Part shown: in pieces, positions 55,289 to 64,000 of the stretch
Position numbering within the stretch: the stretch's first letter is position 1
Layout of the letters: each line of letters begins with the position of its first letter
Assembly (NCBI GenBank): GCA_900116395.1
Contig: FPAN01000005.1
Coordinates: forward strand, 186,001 to 250,000
DNA: 64,000 bases
Direction: 5' to 3'
Source of the DNA: Lachnospiraceae bacterium XBD2001
GTDB lineage: Bacteria > Bacillota > Clostridia > Lachnospirales > Lachnospiraceae
The notes under the pieces: model-generated
Database searches by the model: none
What the model was told of the DNA's origin: nothing
Seen by the model: the letters and a program-made list of their open reading frames with translations, nothing else
Program-made: the position numbers and the translations under genes

Positions 55289-55309
55289 GAAAGGTACGGA
55301 GGAATCAAC

Positions 55310-57601
55310 ATGAAACTGTATGAAAACGGAGTATACCTGGTCAATGGGAATACGTTAGTAGAAGACGGCCCGGATGCCAAGGCAGCCATTGCCAAGCAGG
55401 TGGGACGGGAAGTCTCCAAAGAAGAAGCTGCCAAGGCCACCATTGCCTACGGTATTTTAGAAGAACACAATGTGTCCGGAAACATGGATGCATTGCAGAT
55501 TAAGTTTGATAAGATTACGAGCCATGACATTACCTATGTCGGAATTATTCAGACGGCTCGTGCATCCGGATTGGAGAAGTTCCCAATCCCGTATATTTTG
55601 ACCAACTGCCATAACAGTCTTTGTGCGGTTGGTGGAACCATCAATGAAGATGACCACATGTTCGGACTCTCCTGCGCGAAGCGCTATGGCGGAATCTATG
55701 TACCACCGCATCAGGCGGTTATTCATCAGTTTGCCAGAGAGATGTTAGCCGGCGGCGGCAAGATGATTTTAGGATCCGATTCCCACACCCGTTATGGTGC
55801 ACTTGGTACCATGGCAGTGGGCGAAGGCGGACCGGAGCTGGTAAAACAGCTGTTGAATAAGACGTATGATATTGCAAGACCGGACGTGGTCGGTGTGTAT
55901 ATGACCGGATCTCTTCGTCCGGGTGTTGGACCGCAGGACGTAGCCCTTGCTATTATCGGCGAAGTATTTGCCAAGGGTTACGTGAAGAACAAGGTGATGG
56001 AGTTCGTTGGTGAAGGTGTGAAGAACTTAAGCGTGGATACCCGAATCGGTATCGACGTTATGACCACCGAGACCACCTGCTTATCTTCCATTTGGAAGAC
56101 AGATGACGCGGTACGTGAGTACTATGATATCCATGGCCGTGTGGAAGAGTATAAGGAATTGAACCCGGGACAGGTAGCATATTATGACGGCATGATTGAA
56201 ATCAACTTGGATGAGATTAAGCCAATGATCGCAATGCCGTTCCATCCGAGCAATACCTATACGATCGAAGAGCTGAAGGCAAACCTGATGGATATTCTCG
56301 ATGATTGCGAGAAACGTGCGAAGGTAAGTTTAGACGGACAGGTGGACTTCACTTTGAAGGATAAGGTTCGCAACGGTAAGCTCTATGTGGACCAGGGAAT
56401 TATTGCAGGTTGTGCCGGTGGTGGATTTGAGAACATTACCGATGCAGCAGATATTTTGAAGGGTGCCAGCATCGGACCGGATGAGTTTACGTTAAGCGTA
56501 TATCCGGCAAGTACACCAATCTACATGGAGTTGGTGAAGAACGGATGCGTTGCAACCTTGATGGAGACCGGTGCCATTGTGAAGACCGCATTCTGCGGCC
56601 CGTGCTTCGGCGCAGGAGATACGCCGGGTAACAACGGATTCTCCATTCGTCACTCTACACGTAACTTCCCGAACCGTGAAGGTTCTAAGTTACAGAATGG
56701 TCAGATTGCATCCGTTGCGCTGATGGATGCCCGCTCTATTGCAGCAACGGCTGCGAATAAGGGTTATCTGACTGCGGCAGATGAAATCGATGTGAATTAC
56801 ACCAAGCCGAAGTATTACTTTGATAAGAACATTTACGCAAACCGCGTATTTGATAGCCACGGCGTAGCAGATCCAAGCCAGGAAGTGAAGTTTGGACCGA
56901 ACATTAAGGACTGGCCGGCTATGAGCGCATTGCCGGAGCATATGATTTTGAAGGTGGTATCCGAGATTCATGATCCGGTAACGACCACCGATGAGCTGAT
57001 TCCATCCGGAGAGACTTCTTCTTATCGTTCCAACCCACTTGGTCTTGCGGAGTTTACCTTATCCCGTAAGGACCCGGCATATGTTGGACGTGCGAAGGAA
57101 GTGCAGGCCGGACAGAAGGCAATTGAAGCCGGAAGTGCACCGGAAGAAGCATTACCGGAAGTTGCAAACGTAATGGATGCAATTCGCGGAAGCTACGGGG
57201 ATGCCAGCTGGAAGAACATCGGCATCGGAAGCACCATTTTTGCAGTGAAGCCGGGAGACGGTTCTGCACGTGAGCAGGCAGCCAGCTGCCAGAAGGTACT
57301 TGGCGGATGGGCAAACATCGCCAATGAATATGCAACCAAGAGATATCGTTCCAACCTGATTAACTGGGGAATGTTGCCATTCACCATTCCGGAAGGGGCA
57401 TTGCCGTTTGCGAACGGAGATTATCTCTTTGTTCCGAACATCCGCGAAGCGATTAGCTCCAAGAAGACAGAGATTGAAGCTTATGTGGTAAAAGACGGAG
57501 CAATGAAGCGCTTTGATTTACAGATGGGCGCATTAACGGATGATGAGCGTGAGATTATTTTGGATGGTTGCCTCATCAATTATTACAGAGCACATAATTA
57601 A
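55310..57601 (+). CDS. aconitase-family hydratase with altered active-site loop
   Basis: The 763-residue protein has the four-domain aconitase layout. [21 protein letters not shown] (about 150-170) is typical, and the [4Fe-4S] ligands are present as C368 and the pair in FCGPC (C429, C432), with the C-x60-C-x2-C spacing of aconitase. Two active-site motifs differ from canonical aconitase: the SCTNSSYED loop reads GCAGGGFEN, and the GSSREH motif of the swivelling domain reads GSAREQ (651-656). The [10 protein letters not shown] segment keeps the Arg but not the following ND of RNFxxRND. So it is probably a [4Fe-4S] hydro-lyase for a substrate other than citrate, a group annotated just as hydratase in clostridia. 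Operon context (coiled-coil gene, AI-2E type gene) gives no hint. Confidence 0.8.
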   Translation: MKLYENGVYLVNGNTLVEDGPDAKAAIAKQVGREVSKEEAAKATIAYGILEEHNVSGNMDALQIKFDKITSHDITYVGIIQTARASGLEKFPIPYILTNCHNSLCAVGGTINEDDHMFGLSCAKRYGGIYVPPHQAVIHQFAREMLAGGGKMILGSDSHTRYGALGTMAVGEGGPELVKQLLNKTYDIARPDVVGVYMTGSLRPGVGPQDVALAIIGEVFAKGYVKNKVMEFVGEGVKNLSVDTRIGIDVMTTETTCLSSIWKTDDAVREYYDIHGRVEEYKELNPGQVAYYDGMIEINLDEIKPMIAMPFHPSNTYTIEELKANLMDILDDCEKRAKVSLDGQVDFTLKDKVRNGKLYVDQGIIAGCAGGGFENITDAADILKGASIGPDEFTLSVYPASTPIYMELVKNGCVATLMETGAIVKTAFCGPCFGAGDTPGNNGFSIRHSTRNFPNREGSKLQNGQIASVALMDARSIAATAANKGYLTAADEIDVNYTKPKYYFDKNIYANRVFDSHGVADPSQEVKFGPNIKDWPAMSALPEHMILKVVSEIHDPVTTTDELIPSGETSSYRSNPLGLAEFTLSRKDPAYVGRAKEVQAGQKAIEAGSAPEEALPEVANVMDAIRGSYGDASWKNIGIGSTIFAVKPGDGSAREQAASCQKVLGGWANIANEYATKRYRSNLINWGMLPFTIPEGALPFANGDYLFVPNIREAISSKKTEIEAYVVKDGAMKRFDLQMGALTDDEREIILDGCLINYYRAHN

Positions 57602-57609
57602 GCGTAGTC

Positions 57610-57634
57610 CTGCCAGAGGTTTTCCCTCTGGCAG
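57610..57634 (+). terminator. hairpin after the hydratase gene, no T tract
   Basis: CTGCCAGAGG (57610-57619), five-base loop, CCTCTGGCAG (57625-57634), followed by ATTGTGC rather than T residues. It may be a weak terminator, an RNA-processing or stability element between cotranscribed genes. Confidence 0.4.
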
Positions 57635-57658
57635 ATTGTGCAAGAAACGGAGATTGTT

Positions 57659-59044
57659 ATGTCAGAAGAAACAAAACGCGAAGAATCCAAGTCCAAGGTC
57701 AGAGACGATTACCGACGTTATCAGGGGCTGATGTGGACGGCGATTGTTGCAGCGGTACTCATTATCATTTTTTATTTTTGCGTGCAGCGTTATCAGGGAC
57801 TTCTGGCAGGATTGTCCACTTTATCTATGATTTTTCAGCCGATTATTATCGGTCTTGTCATGGCGTTCTTAATGAACCCGATTATGAAGTTCCTAGAGGA
57901 GAAGTTGCTACCGTTCTTTTTGAAGAAGACAAAGAACGAGCGACGCACCAAGCAGCGGATTCGTGCACTTACATCCGTGATTGCATTGCTTTTACTGCTT
58001 AGTATTGTATTTCTATTCTTTGCGGTGGTTGCCCCTATTTTTGTAGAGACATTAAATGATCTGGTTCGCAATGTGAACGAAAAGGTCTACAACGTGTTGG
58101 ATTGGGCCAATGATATCACCAAGGGTAGATTCGAGAAGCAGATTCTCGGAGCAAAAGACGATGAGAAGATTACCTATGCAATTAATACTGCCGTAGGCTT
58201 CATCCGCTCCTATTTTGATTTGGGCGAGCAGGAGCAGGTAGTGAACATGGTGACCCGCCTGGGAATCTCCATCGGTCGTACCGTCTTTAATTTCTTCATC
58301 GGAATTGTGGTATCCGTGTACACCTTAATGAGCAAAGAGAAGTTCAAGGCACAGATAAAGAAGCTGTTGTACGGAATCTTCGATCCAAACTGGGCCAATG
58401 TCTTTGTTCGAATCGGACGAAAGACCGACGATGTTTTTTACGGATTTATCATTGGCAAGATTATAGATTCCATTATCATCGGCGTGATTTGTTACATCAG
58501 TATGTTGATTATGCAGATGCCATATGCGGTGCTGTGTTCCGTAATCATCGGCATTACCAATATTATTCCGGTATTTGGACCGTATATCGGAGCGGTACCG
58601 ACGGTCATCATTATTTTCGTGAATAACCCGATGCAGGGTATTTACTTTCTGTTGTTTGTGTTGATTTTACAACAAATTGACGGCAACATTATCGGACCGA
58701 AGATTCTTGGAGAAAACACGGGACTGTCCTCCTTCTGGGTGGTTCTGGCCATTGTTGTGGGTGGAGGATTGTTCGGTGTACCGGGCATGATTATCGGTGT
58801 ACCGATGATGTCTGTGATTTATTATATCTGCGGCGAAGTGGCAACCTATCTGCTGCAGCGTCGGAATCTGCCAACCGAGACAGAGGCCTATGTTGATGTG
58901 CGGGAAGTAGATCCGGGGACCAATCAGCTGGTGCTAAAGGATGCATCTGATGAGAAGCCGAAGAAGCACTCCCGTCGAAACAAGAAGAGCGAAGTGACAA
59001 AAGAGGAAAAAGAAGCAGACCCAGAGGAGAGCGAAGAGCCATAG
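57659..59044 (+). CDS. AI-2E family transporter
   Basis: The 461-residue membrane protein belongs to the AI-2E (DUF20/YtvI/TqsA) family: two N-terminal helices (about 25-75), a pair near 105-130, and a C-terminal cluster with FFIGIVVSVYTLMSKEKFK, GKIIDSIIIGVICYISML, ITNIIPVFGPYIGAVPT and the conserved DGNIIGPKILGE...LSSFWVVLAI. The tail from about 390 is charged. Family members include exporters and Na/H antiporters, so the substrate is open. The ATG has CGGAG six bases upstream; an in-frame GTG 21 bases earlier precedes that site. Confidence 0.88.
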   Translation: MSEETKREESKSKVRDDYRRYQGLMWTAIVAAVLIIIFYFCVQRYQGLLAGLSTLSMIFQPIIIGLVMAFLMNPIMKFLEEKLLPFFLKKTKNERRTKQRIRALTSVIALLLLLSIVFLFFAVVAPIFVETLNDLVRNVNEKVYNVLDWANDITKGRFEKQILGAKDDEKITYAINTAVGFIRSYFDLGEQEQVVNMVTRLGISIGRTVFNFFIGIVVSVYTLMSKEKFKAQIKKLLYGIFDPNWANVFVRIGRKTDDVFYGFIIGKIIDSIIIGVICYISMLIMQMPYAVLCSVIIGITNIIPVFGPYIGAVPTVIIIFVNNPMQGIYFLLFVLILQQIDGNIIGPKILGENTGLSSFWVVLAIVVGGGLFGVPGMIIGVPMMSVIYYICGEVATYLLQRRNLPTETEAYVDVREVDPGTNQLVLKDASDEKPKKHSRRNKKSEVTKEEKEADPEESEEP

Positions 59045-59063
59045 AAGCTTGGGGTTACGGTTT

Positions 59064-59092
59064 TTGACATCAAATTAGCCGTATGATACACT
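59064..59092 (+). promoter_or_regulatory. promoter of the TPR-AAA gene
   Basis: TTGACA (59064-59069), 17-base spacer, TACACT (59087-59092). Confidence 0.75.
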
Positions 59093-59141
59093 GAAAAAAA
59101 CTGTATTTACAGGGGAATTAATCCTTCTAGAGGTGGATGAA

Positions 59142-61889
59142 GTGGACAAATTAGAGTATAGTACCCGGCTGGATGAAATCAAGAGATACGTACGACAGGG
59201 GAAACAGGATGAAGCGTTGGATTTATTGGATGGAACCAACTGGCGCAAAGTCCATAACGTCAATATATTACTGAAAGCAAGTGAGCTGTATGAGGCATGC
59301 GGTGCTTATGAGGAGGCGCGGGAGCTATTGGAAGTTGCCCATGAGCGTTCTCCAATCGGTCGTATGATTATATACCGATTGGCACTGATATCGATTGAGC
59401 TGAAGGCGATTGATGAAGCGAAGGAATACTATGATGAATTCGTGGAGATTGCACCTCATGACAGCTTGAAGTATATCATCAAGTATAAGCTCAACGAAGC
59501 CAAGGGTTCCGATGATCAGACCCTTATTGCAATCTTAGAGGAGTTACGGTCTCATGATTTGATTGAGGAGTGGCTCTTTGAGTTGGCATGCTTATATCGC
59601 AAAACAACCCAGGTAGACAAGTGCATAGAGATCTGCGACGAAATCGCATTGTGGTTCGGAGACGGACCATATGTAGAGAAGGCGTTGGAGATGAAGATGC
59701 TTTATCATCCGTTGGATAAACAACAAGAGGATAAGTATCGCCATTTTCAGCAGCGAAGAGACGGAATTACCGAGATTCGTCCGGAAGAAGTGGCATACGG
59801 CAATGGTGAGATTTTAAGCCATTCTATTACCATTCCAAAGGTGGAGTTGAAGCCGGAGCGTTTCAATACCGTGAACCTTCAGGCAGAGATTAAGAAGAAC
59901 ATCGAAGAAATCATGCAGGCAACAGAAGCCGGCGAGATTTCCGAGAATATGGAAATCATCAAGAATTTGGTAGAAGAGATTCCATATCTTCAGGTGACCG
60001 GAGAGCTTCCGGCAGAAGAACTGGAGAATGTGGGCGAAGAGGAAGCGGCAGAACCGCAGTCTTTGAATACCAAGTTCCAGGAATATCTTGCAGAAGAATA
60101 CGATGGTCAGATGAGTCTGTACATGCCAACCCAGCAGGTGGCAGAGCGTCAGATTCAGGGACAGTTATCCATTCAGGATGTGATGGATAATTGGGAGAAG
60201 ACCCGTCGTGCGGCAGAGGCAGCATTGCAGGATGCACAGCAGAAAGATTTGGAGCGCCAGAAGGCAAGAGCGTTATATGAAGCGAACCAGATTATGGATC
60301 GTTTGGTTGGCGCAATTCCGAAGTTGGATGCCGGAGTTGCTCCGGAAGAATTATTAAAAGAGGAATATCTCTCCAAGGAACCGGAAGCAGAGCTTCCGAT
60401 GGAGATGCCGAAGGAAGAGTCGGTAGCAGAAGAAGTTTTGCAGCCGGAAATGCCGGTTGAGCCGGAAGAGGCGAAGGCTCTGAAGGAACAGCGTACATTC
60501 TCCATCCCTACCCTCGAAGGTGGCGTAGGCTTGGAGATTCCTGTGATTGAAGCCGGCGCAGCAACGGTGGCAGGAGTGGCTGCAGCAACAGGTGTAGCGA
60601 AGGCTGCAGAAAGTGCTGCGAAGGTGGGCTTGTCCCATGAAGCGGCAACCCAGTGGACACCATCTGAGTTAGAAGAGGATCCGGCTGCGCAGTTGTTCGA
60701 GGATGTGAATCATATGCTCCAGAAGGAGATTGACCGCATCGTTGCAGAAGACCGGGTGACAGAGGAGAAGCCGCAGGAAGAGGTTCCTGTAGAAGAGCCG
60801 CTACCTGAAATTGAACCGGTCGTAATCGAAGAAGAGCTTCCGATGGAAGAGACCGAAACAGAAATCGGAGACTTGCATATCGGCGACGACAACGAAGAGA
60901 TTTTGGCAGAAGCCATGTTACCGCAGCAGCCGGAGGAAGAGACCCCACAGCCGCAGGTTGCAGCAAAGCCGGATTTTGGTGTAACCGGAGAAATTCGTCT
61001 CGATGAGGATGAAGAAGAGAGCCCTGAGGACAATGCCCTTTCTGTAATTATTGCCGAAGAAATCCAGGAAGAGTTGCAGGCGATGGGTGTCGAAGATGAA
61101 GATGCCGGCGTATACCGCAAAGAATTAACGGATGAGGAGAAGGATGTATTTGCATACTTCACCCCAATTGAAGGTATGGAAGCTGCATTGGCCCGTATTA
61201 TCGACGGTACCAAGAACCATCTTTTGAATGATGCCGGATCCAAGACCGGAAACATCATTATTCAGGGCGGCAAAGGAAGCGGAAAGTCTACCTTATGTAC
61301 GGACGTGGTACGTCTTCTCCAGAAGGAGATTCACTTACCGGCAGGCAACGTAGGCAAGATTGACGGAGCCAAGTTGAACGAGAAGAACGTGGTAGAGCTG
61401 TTCCAGAAAATCCAGGGCGGCTGCCTCATGATTGAGAATGCAGGCAAACTCGAGCGGGAGACCGTGTTGAATTTGTCCTTGATTATGGATAGTGACACCT
61501 CCGGAATTCTGGTGATTTTAGAGGATACCCGTATGGGTATTGATCGGGTGTTATCCTATAACCCGAATTTTACCAAGAAGTTTACCCAGCGTATTGAGAT
61601 TCCGATTTTATCCATCGATGAACTGGTAAACTTCGGTAAGACATACGCTGCAGACCTAGGCTACATCATCGATGAGATGGGTGTGCTGGCATTGTATAAT
61701 GAGATCAATCTGATTCAGCGATTGGATCACCCGACCTACTTGACCGAGGTGAAGGAAATCGTGGACAGCGCCATCAACAATGCAAGCGCCGGCGGTATTA
61801 AGGGAGTATTTGGCCGCTTAGGTACCAAGCGTTATGATGAATCCGGCAATATTATTTTGCACGAGAAGGATTTTCAGTCACAATACTAA
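59142..61889 (+). CDS. TPR protein with disordered acidic middle and C-terminal AAA-type ATPase
   Basis: The 915-residue protein has three parts: helical TPR-like repeats at about 1-200 (VNILLKASELYEACGAYEEA), a long acidic region rich in Glu, Pro and Ala (about 235-660) containing a short hydrophobic Gly/Ala/Val stretch near 462-480, and an ATPase at about 680-880 with Walker A GGKGSGKS (709-716) and a Walker B-like CLMIENAG (761-768, Glu-Asn where most AAA+ proteins have Asp-Glu). The tail resembles the lid of SpoVK/CbxX-type AAA+ proteins. I chose the GTG start that gives MDKLEYSTRL with GAGGTGG five bases upstream, as in relatives known from Lachnospiraceae; an in-frame GTG nine bases earlier would lie in that site. 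Function unknown. Confidence 0.78.
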   Translation: MDKLEYSTRLDEIKRYVRQGKQDEALDLLDGTNWRKVHNVNILLKASELYEACGAYEEARELLEVAHERSPIGRMIIYRLALISIELKAIDEAKEYYDEFVEIAPHDSLKYIIKYKLNEAKGSDDQTLIAILEELRSHDLIEEWLFELACLYRKTTQVDKCIEICDEIALWFGDGPYVEKALEMKMLYHPLDKQQEDKYRHFQQRRDGITEIRPEEVAYGNGEILSHSITIPKVELKPERFNTVNLQAEIKKNIEEIMQATEAGEISENMEIIKNLVEEIPYLQVTGELPAEELENVGEEEAAEPQSLNTKFQEYLAEEYDGQMSLYMPTQQVAERQIQGQLSIQDVMDNWEKTRRAAEAALQDAQQKDLERQKARALYEANQIMDRLVGAIPKLDAGVAPEELLKEEYLSKEPEAELPMEMPKEESVAEEVLQPEMPVEPEEAKALKEQRTFSIPTLEGGVGLEIPVIEAGAATVAGVAAATGVAKAAESAAKVGLSHEAATQWTPSELEEDPAAQLFEDVNHMLQKEIDRIVAEDRVTEEKPQEEVPVEEPLPEIEPVVIEEELPMEETETEIGDLHIGDDNEEILAEAMLPQQPEEETPQPQVAAKPDFGVTGEIRLDEDEEESPEDNALSVIIAEEIQEELQAMGVEDEDAGVYRKELTDEEKDVFAYFTPIEGMEAALARIIDGTKNHLLNDAGSKTGNIIIQGGKGSGKSTLCTDVVRLLQKEIHLPAGNVGKIDGAKLNEKNVVELFQKIQGGCLMIENAGKLERETVLNLSLIMDSDTSGILVILEDTRMGIDRVLSYNPNFTKKFTQRIEIPILSIDELVNFGKTYAADLGYIIDEMGVLALYNEINLIQRLDHPTYLTEVKEIVDSAINNASAGGIKGVFGRLGTKRYDESGNIILHEKDFQSQY

Positions 61890-61921
61890 GCCGCAAGGCA
61901 GAACATAGGAGATGAGGGGTA

Positions 61922-63820
61922 ATGCATAATTTTACAGAGATGGACAGCTATCTGTTCGGACAGGGCACCCATTATGAAATCTTTAAGAAGATGGGCGCAC
62001 ATCCGGTAGAACAGGACGGTGTCAAAGGTGTGGTATTCGATGTATGGGCGCCGCACGCAACAGCAGTCAGCGTCATTGGAGAGTTCAACGGATGGGATGA
62101 GACCAAGCACATGATGGAGCGGGTCGATCCGGCAGAGATGGGTGTGTATGAGTGTTTTATTCCGAAGGCCAAAGTCGGACAGCTCTACAAGTTCTTGGTG
62201 TATACCGCAGATGGCCGCAAGCTCTATAAGGCAGATCCGTTTGCCAATATGGCAGAGCTTCGACCGGCGACGGCATCCCGGATTGCGGATGTCGAAGGCT
62301 TCCGTTGGTCGGATAGCGCATGGATGAAAAAGCGAGAGGCGGCAGAACCATATTATGAGCAGCCCCTGGCAATCTATGAAGTCCATCCGGGTTCCTGGAA
62401 GCGCCATCCCGGAAGAGAGGACGATGGATTCTACACCTATAAGCAGTTCGCAGAGAGTCTGGCAGATTATGTAACAGAGATGGGATACACCCATGTAGAA
62501 TTGATGGGCATTTCAGAGTATCCATTTGACGGGTCCTGGGGATACCAGGTTACCGGATATTATGCACCGACTTCCCGTTACGGATCTCCGAAAGATTTTA
62601 TGTATCTGGTGAATTACCTTCACAAGAAGGGCATCGGTGTTATCCTAGACTGGGTACCGGCCCATTTTCCGAAGGATGCCCATGGCTTGGCAGACTTTGA
62701 CGGCTCCCCGTTGTACGAATACGCAGACCCGAAGAAGGGAGAGCATCCGGATTGGGGAACCAAGATTTTTGATTACGGCAAAAACGAAGTCAAAAACTTC
62801 TTAATCGGCAGTGCCATCAATTGGATTGAGAATTACCACATCGATGGATTGCGTGTTGACGCAGTGGCATCCATGCTGTACCTAGACTACGGCAAGGAGG
62901 CCGGCCAGTGGATTGCCAACAAGTACGGTGGCAATGAGAATCTGGAAGCCATTGAGTTTTTCAAGCATATCAATACCTTAATTACCGGACGGTATAAGGG
63001 TGTTGTAATGATTGCAGAAGAGTCCACAGCCTGGCCGAAGGTAACCGGCAAGGTAGAAGAAGGCGGATTGAACTTCTCCTACAAGTGGAACATGGGATGG
63101 ATGCATGACTTCTTGGATTACATGAAGTTAGATCCGTATTTCCGCAAGGACAATCATAACAAGATGACCTTCGCCATGAGCTATAACGAGTACGAGAAGT
63201 ATATTCTGGTATTGTCTCATGATGAAGTGGTGCATTTGAAATGCTCCATGATCAATAAGATGCCTGGCTTAGAAGATGATAAGTTTAAGAATCTGAAAGC
63301 GGGATACGCATTTATGATGGGACATCCCGGCAAGAAGCTTCTGTTCATGGGCCAGGATTTTGCACAGCTTCAGGAATGGAGCGAGAAGCGTGAGCTGGAT
63401 TGGTTCTTATTGGAGAACCCGAAGCACCGCGGAATTAACGAATGGATGAAGGCGTTACTTCATATATACAGGAAGTATCCGGCCAGCTATCAGCAGGATA
63501 TTAACTGGAACGGTTTCGAGTGGATCAATGCCAACGATTCCTATCGTGGAATATTTAGTTTTGTGCGGAAGCCCTATGATGGAAGCAAGCGCTTATTGTA
63601 CGTATGCAATTTTACGCCGATGGCCTATGACGACTATCGTGTCGGCGTGCCGGAGAATACCAAGCTGCATTTGATTCTGAATAGTGAAGATGAAAAATAT
63701 GGCGGAACCGAGAAGCGCCGCAAGGCAACTTACACACCGGAGCATGCGGAATGTGACGGAAGAGAGTATTCCATCGCATATCCATTGCCGCCATACGGTG
63801 TAGCAGTATTTGAATATTAA
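61922..63820 (+). CDS. glgB: 1,4-alpha-glucan branching enzyme
   Basis: GlgB introduces alpha-1,6 branches into glycogen. The 632 residues contain an N-terminal CBM48 domain (VVFDVWAPHATAVSVIGEFNGW), the GH13 catalytic barrel with nucleophile D313 (GLRVDAV), acid/base E366 (IAEESTAWP) and third acid D434 (LSHDEVV), and a C-terminal beta domain ending YPLPPYGVAVFEY. ATGAGGGG-type purine-rich sequence precedes the start. No other glycogen gene is in the window. A terminator follows. Confidence 0.95.
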   Translation: MHNFTEMDSYLFGQGTHYEIFKKMGAHPVEQDGVKGVVFDVWAPHATAVSVIGEFNGWDETKHMMERVDPAEMGVYECFIPKAKVGQLYKFLVYTADGRKLYKADPFANMAELRPATASRIADVEGFRWSDSAWMKKREAAEPYYEQPLAIYEVHPGSWKRHPGREDDGFYTYKQFAESLADYVTEMGYTHVELMGISEYPFDGSWGYQVTGYYAPTSRYGSPKDFMYLVNYLHKKGIGVILDWVPAHFPKDAHGLADFDGSPLYEYADPKKGEHPDWGTKIFDYGKNEVKNFLIGSAINWIENYHIDGLRVDAVASMLYLDYGKEAGQWIANKYGGNENLEAIEFFKHINTLITGRYKGVVMIAEESTAWPKVTGKVEEGGLNFSYKWNMGWMHDFLDYMKLDPYFRKDNHNKMTFAMSYNEYEKYILVLSHDEVVHLKCSMINKMPGLEDDKFKNLKAGYAFMMGHPGKKLLFMGQDFAQLQEWSEKRELDWFLLENPKHRGINEWMKALLHIYRKYPASYQQDINWNGFEWINANDSYRGIFSFVRKPYDGSKRLLYVCNFTPMAYDDYRVGVPENTKLHLILNSEDEKYGGTEKRRKATYTPEHAECDGREYSIAYPLPPYGVAVFEY

Positions 63821-63826
63821 AGAATA

Positions 63827-63851
63827 GGGCGCCGATACTTGCGCCCTTTTT
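63827..63851 (+). terminator. glgB terminator
   Basis: GGGCGC (63827-63832), eight-base loop, GCGCCC (63841-63846), then five T residues. Confidence 0.8.
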
Positions 63852-63868
63852 CTATTAAGAGAGTTTAC

Positions 63869-64000
63869 ATGGAAGAAAAAGAACAAGAACAAAAGACCAA
63901 GAGAAAAAAGCCAAAGTTAAGTAAGCCGATGATAACCGTTCTGATTGCATTGGCATCCGTTGTTGTAATCGTCGTGGCATTTGTGCTGTGGCGGATTCTG
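63869..64000 (+). CDS. membrane protein, N-terminal fragment (runs off right edge)
   Basis: Only the first 44 residues are in the window: a very charged cytoplasmic start (MEEKEQEQKTKRKKPKLSK) followed by a hydrophobic helix (ITVLIALASVVVIVVAFVLW, about 22-41). It is probably a single-pass or N-terminally anchored protein. Nothing in this fragment identifies the family. The ribosome binding site is weak (AAGAGAG). Confidence 0.6.
   Translation, partial: MEEKEQEQKTKRKKPKLSKPMITVLIALASVVVIVVAFVLWRIL

Overview
The window is the chromosomal origin region of a low-to-mid GC Gram-positive anaerobe, most likely a member of the Lachnospiraceae (Clostridia, Bacillota). The evidence is the classic Firmicute gene order rpmH-rnpA-yidD-yidC-jag-mnmE-mnmG-rsmG-parA-parB on one side and dnaA-dnaN-yaaA-recF-gyrB-gyrA on the other, two perfect parS sites, T-box leaders, and several families typical of that group (DUF3881, DUF4446, a YaaR/guanylate-kinase/decarboxylase cluster next to holB, a TPR-AAA protein). 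There is no rRNA, so the genus cannot be fixed from this window.

Layout. From 1 to about 20.75 kb nearly all genes are on the minus strand and from 21.17 kb onward nearly all are on the plus strand, so replication diverges from about 20.8-22.85 kb. Left arm, moving away from the origin: ribosomal protein L34, RNase P protein, membrane insertion (YidD, YidC, Jag), tRNA modification (MnmE, MnmG), RsmG, a small coiled-coil protein in the position where Bacillus has noc, two parS sites, ParA/ParB, two DUF proteins, tRNA-Arg, an acidic/proline-rich membrane protein, tRNA-Lys, trmB and a divergent dacF-type carboxypeptidase, an ArgR-like orphan regulator divergent from an AbiE-like pair, then a decarboxylase, a guanylate kinase-like protein, YaaR and a truncated holB.

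Right arm: bipartite oriC around dnaA, the dnaN-yaaA-recF-gyrBA run, a two-subunit fumarase, tRNA-Ser and tRNA-Cys, a complete tryptophan operon (trpEGDCFBA) behind a Trp T-box, bioY behind a BirA-like operator, a KDPG aldolase-VOC fusion, a chemoreceptor, tyrS behind a Tyr T-box, a PAP2 phosphatase, a manganese riboswitch with mntP and a Ca/Na antiporter, a zinc-ribbon protein, metG, tatD, rsmA, a TPR-GGDEF protein, tadA (opposite strand), an acetyltransferase, the SRP RNA, a LacI regulator, a coiled-coil protein, a divergent aconitase-family hydratase, an AI-2E family membrane protein, a TPR/AAA protein, the glycogen branching enzyme and the start of a further membrane protein.

Most of the window is housekeeping. 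The parts that deserve a second look are the AbiE-like pair whose toxin has lost its nucleotidyltransferase motifs and shares a promoter region with the orphan regulator; a short conserved peptide motif repeated at the end of the acidic membrane protein and echoed in another coiled-coil protein; the coiled-coil protein beside parS; the aconitase homologue with an altered active-site loop; the aldolase-VOC fusion; and a recognisable basal unwinding module upstream of dnaN. I saw no insertion sequence, prophage, CRISPR array or large new gene cluster.
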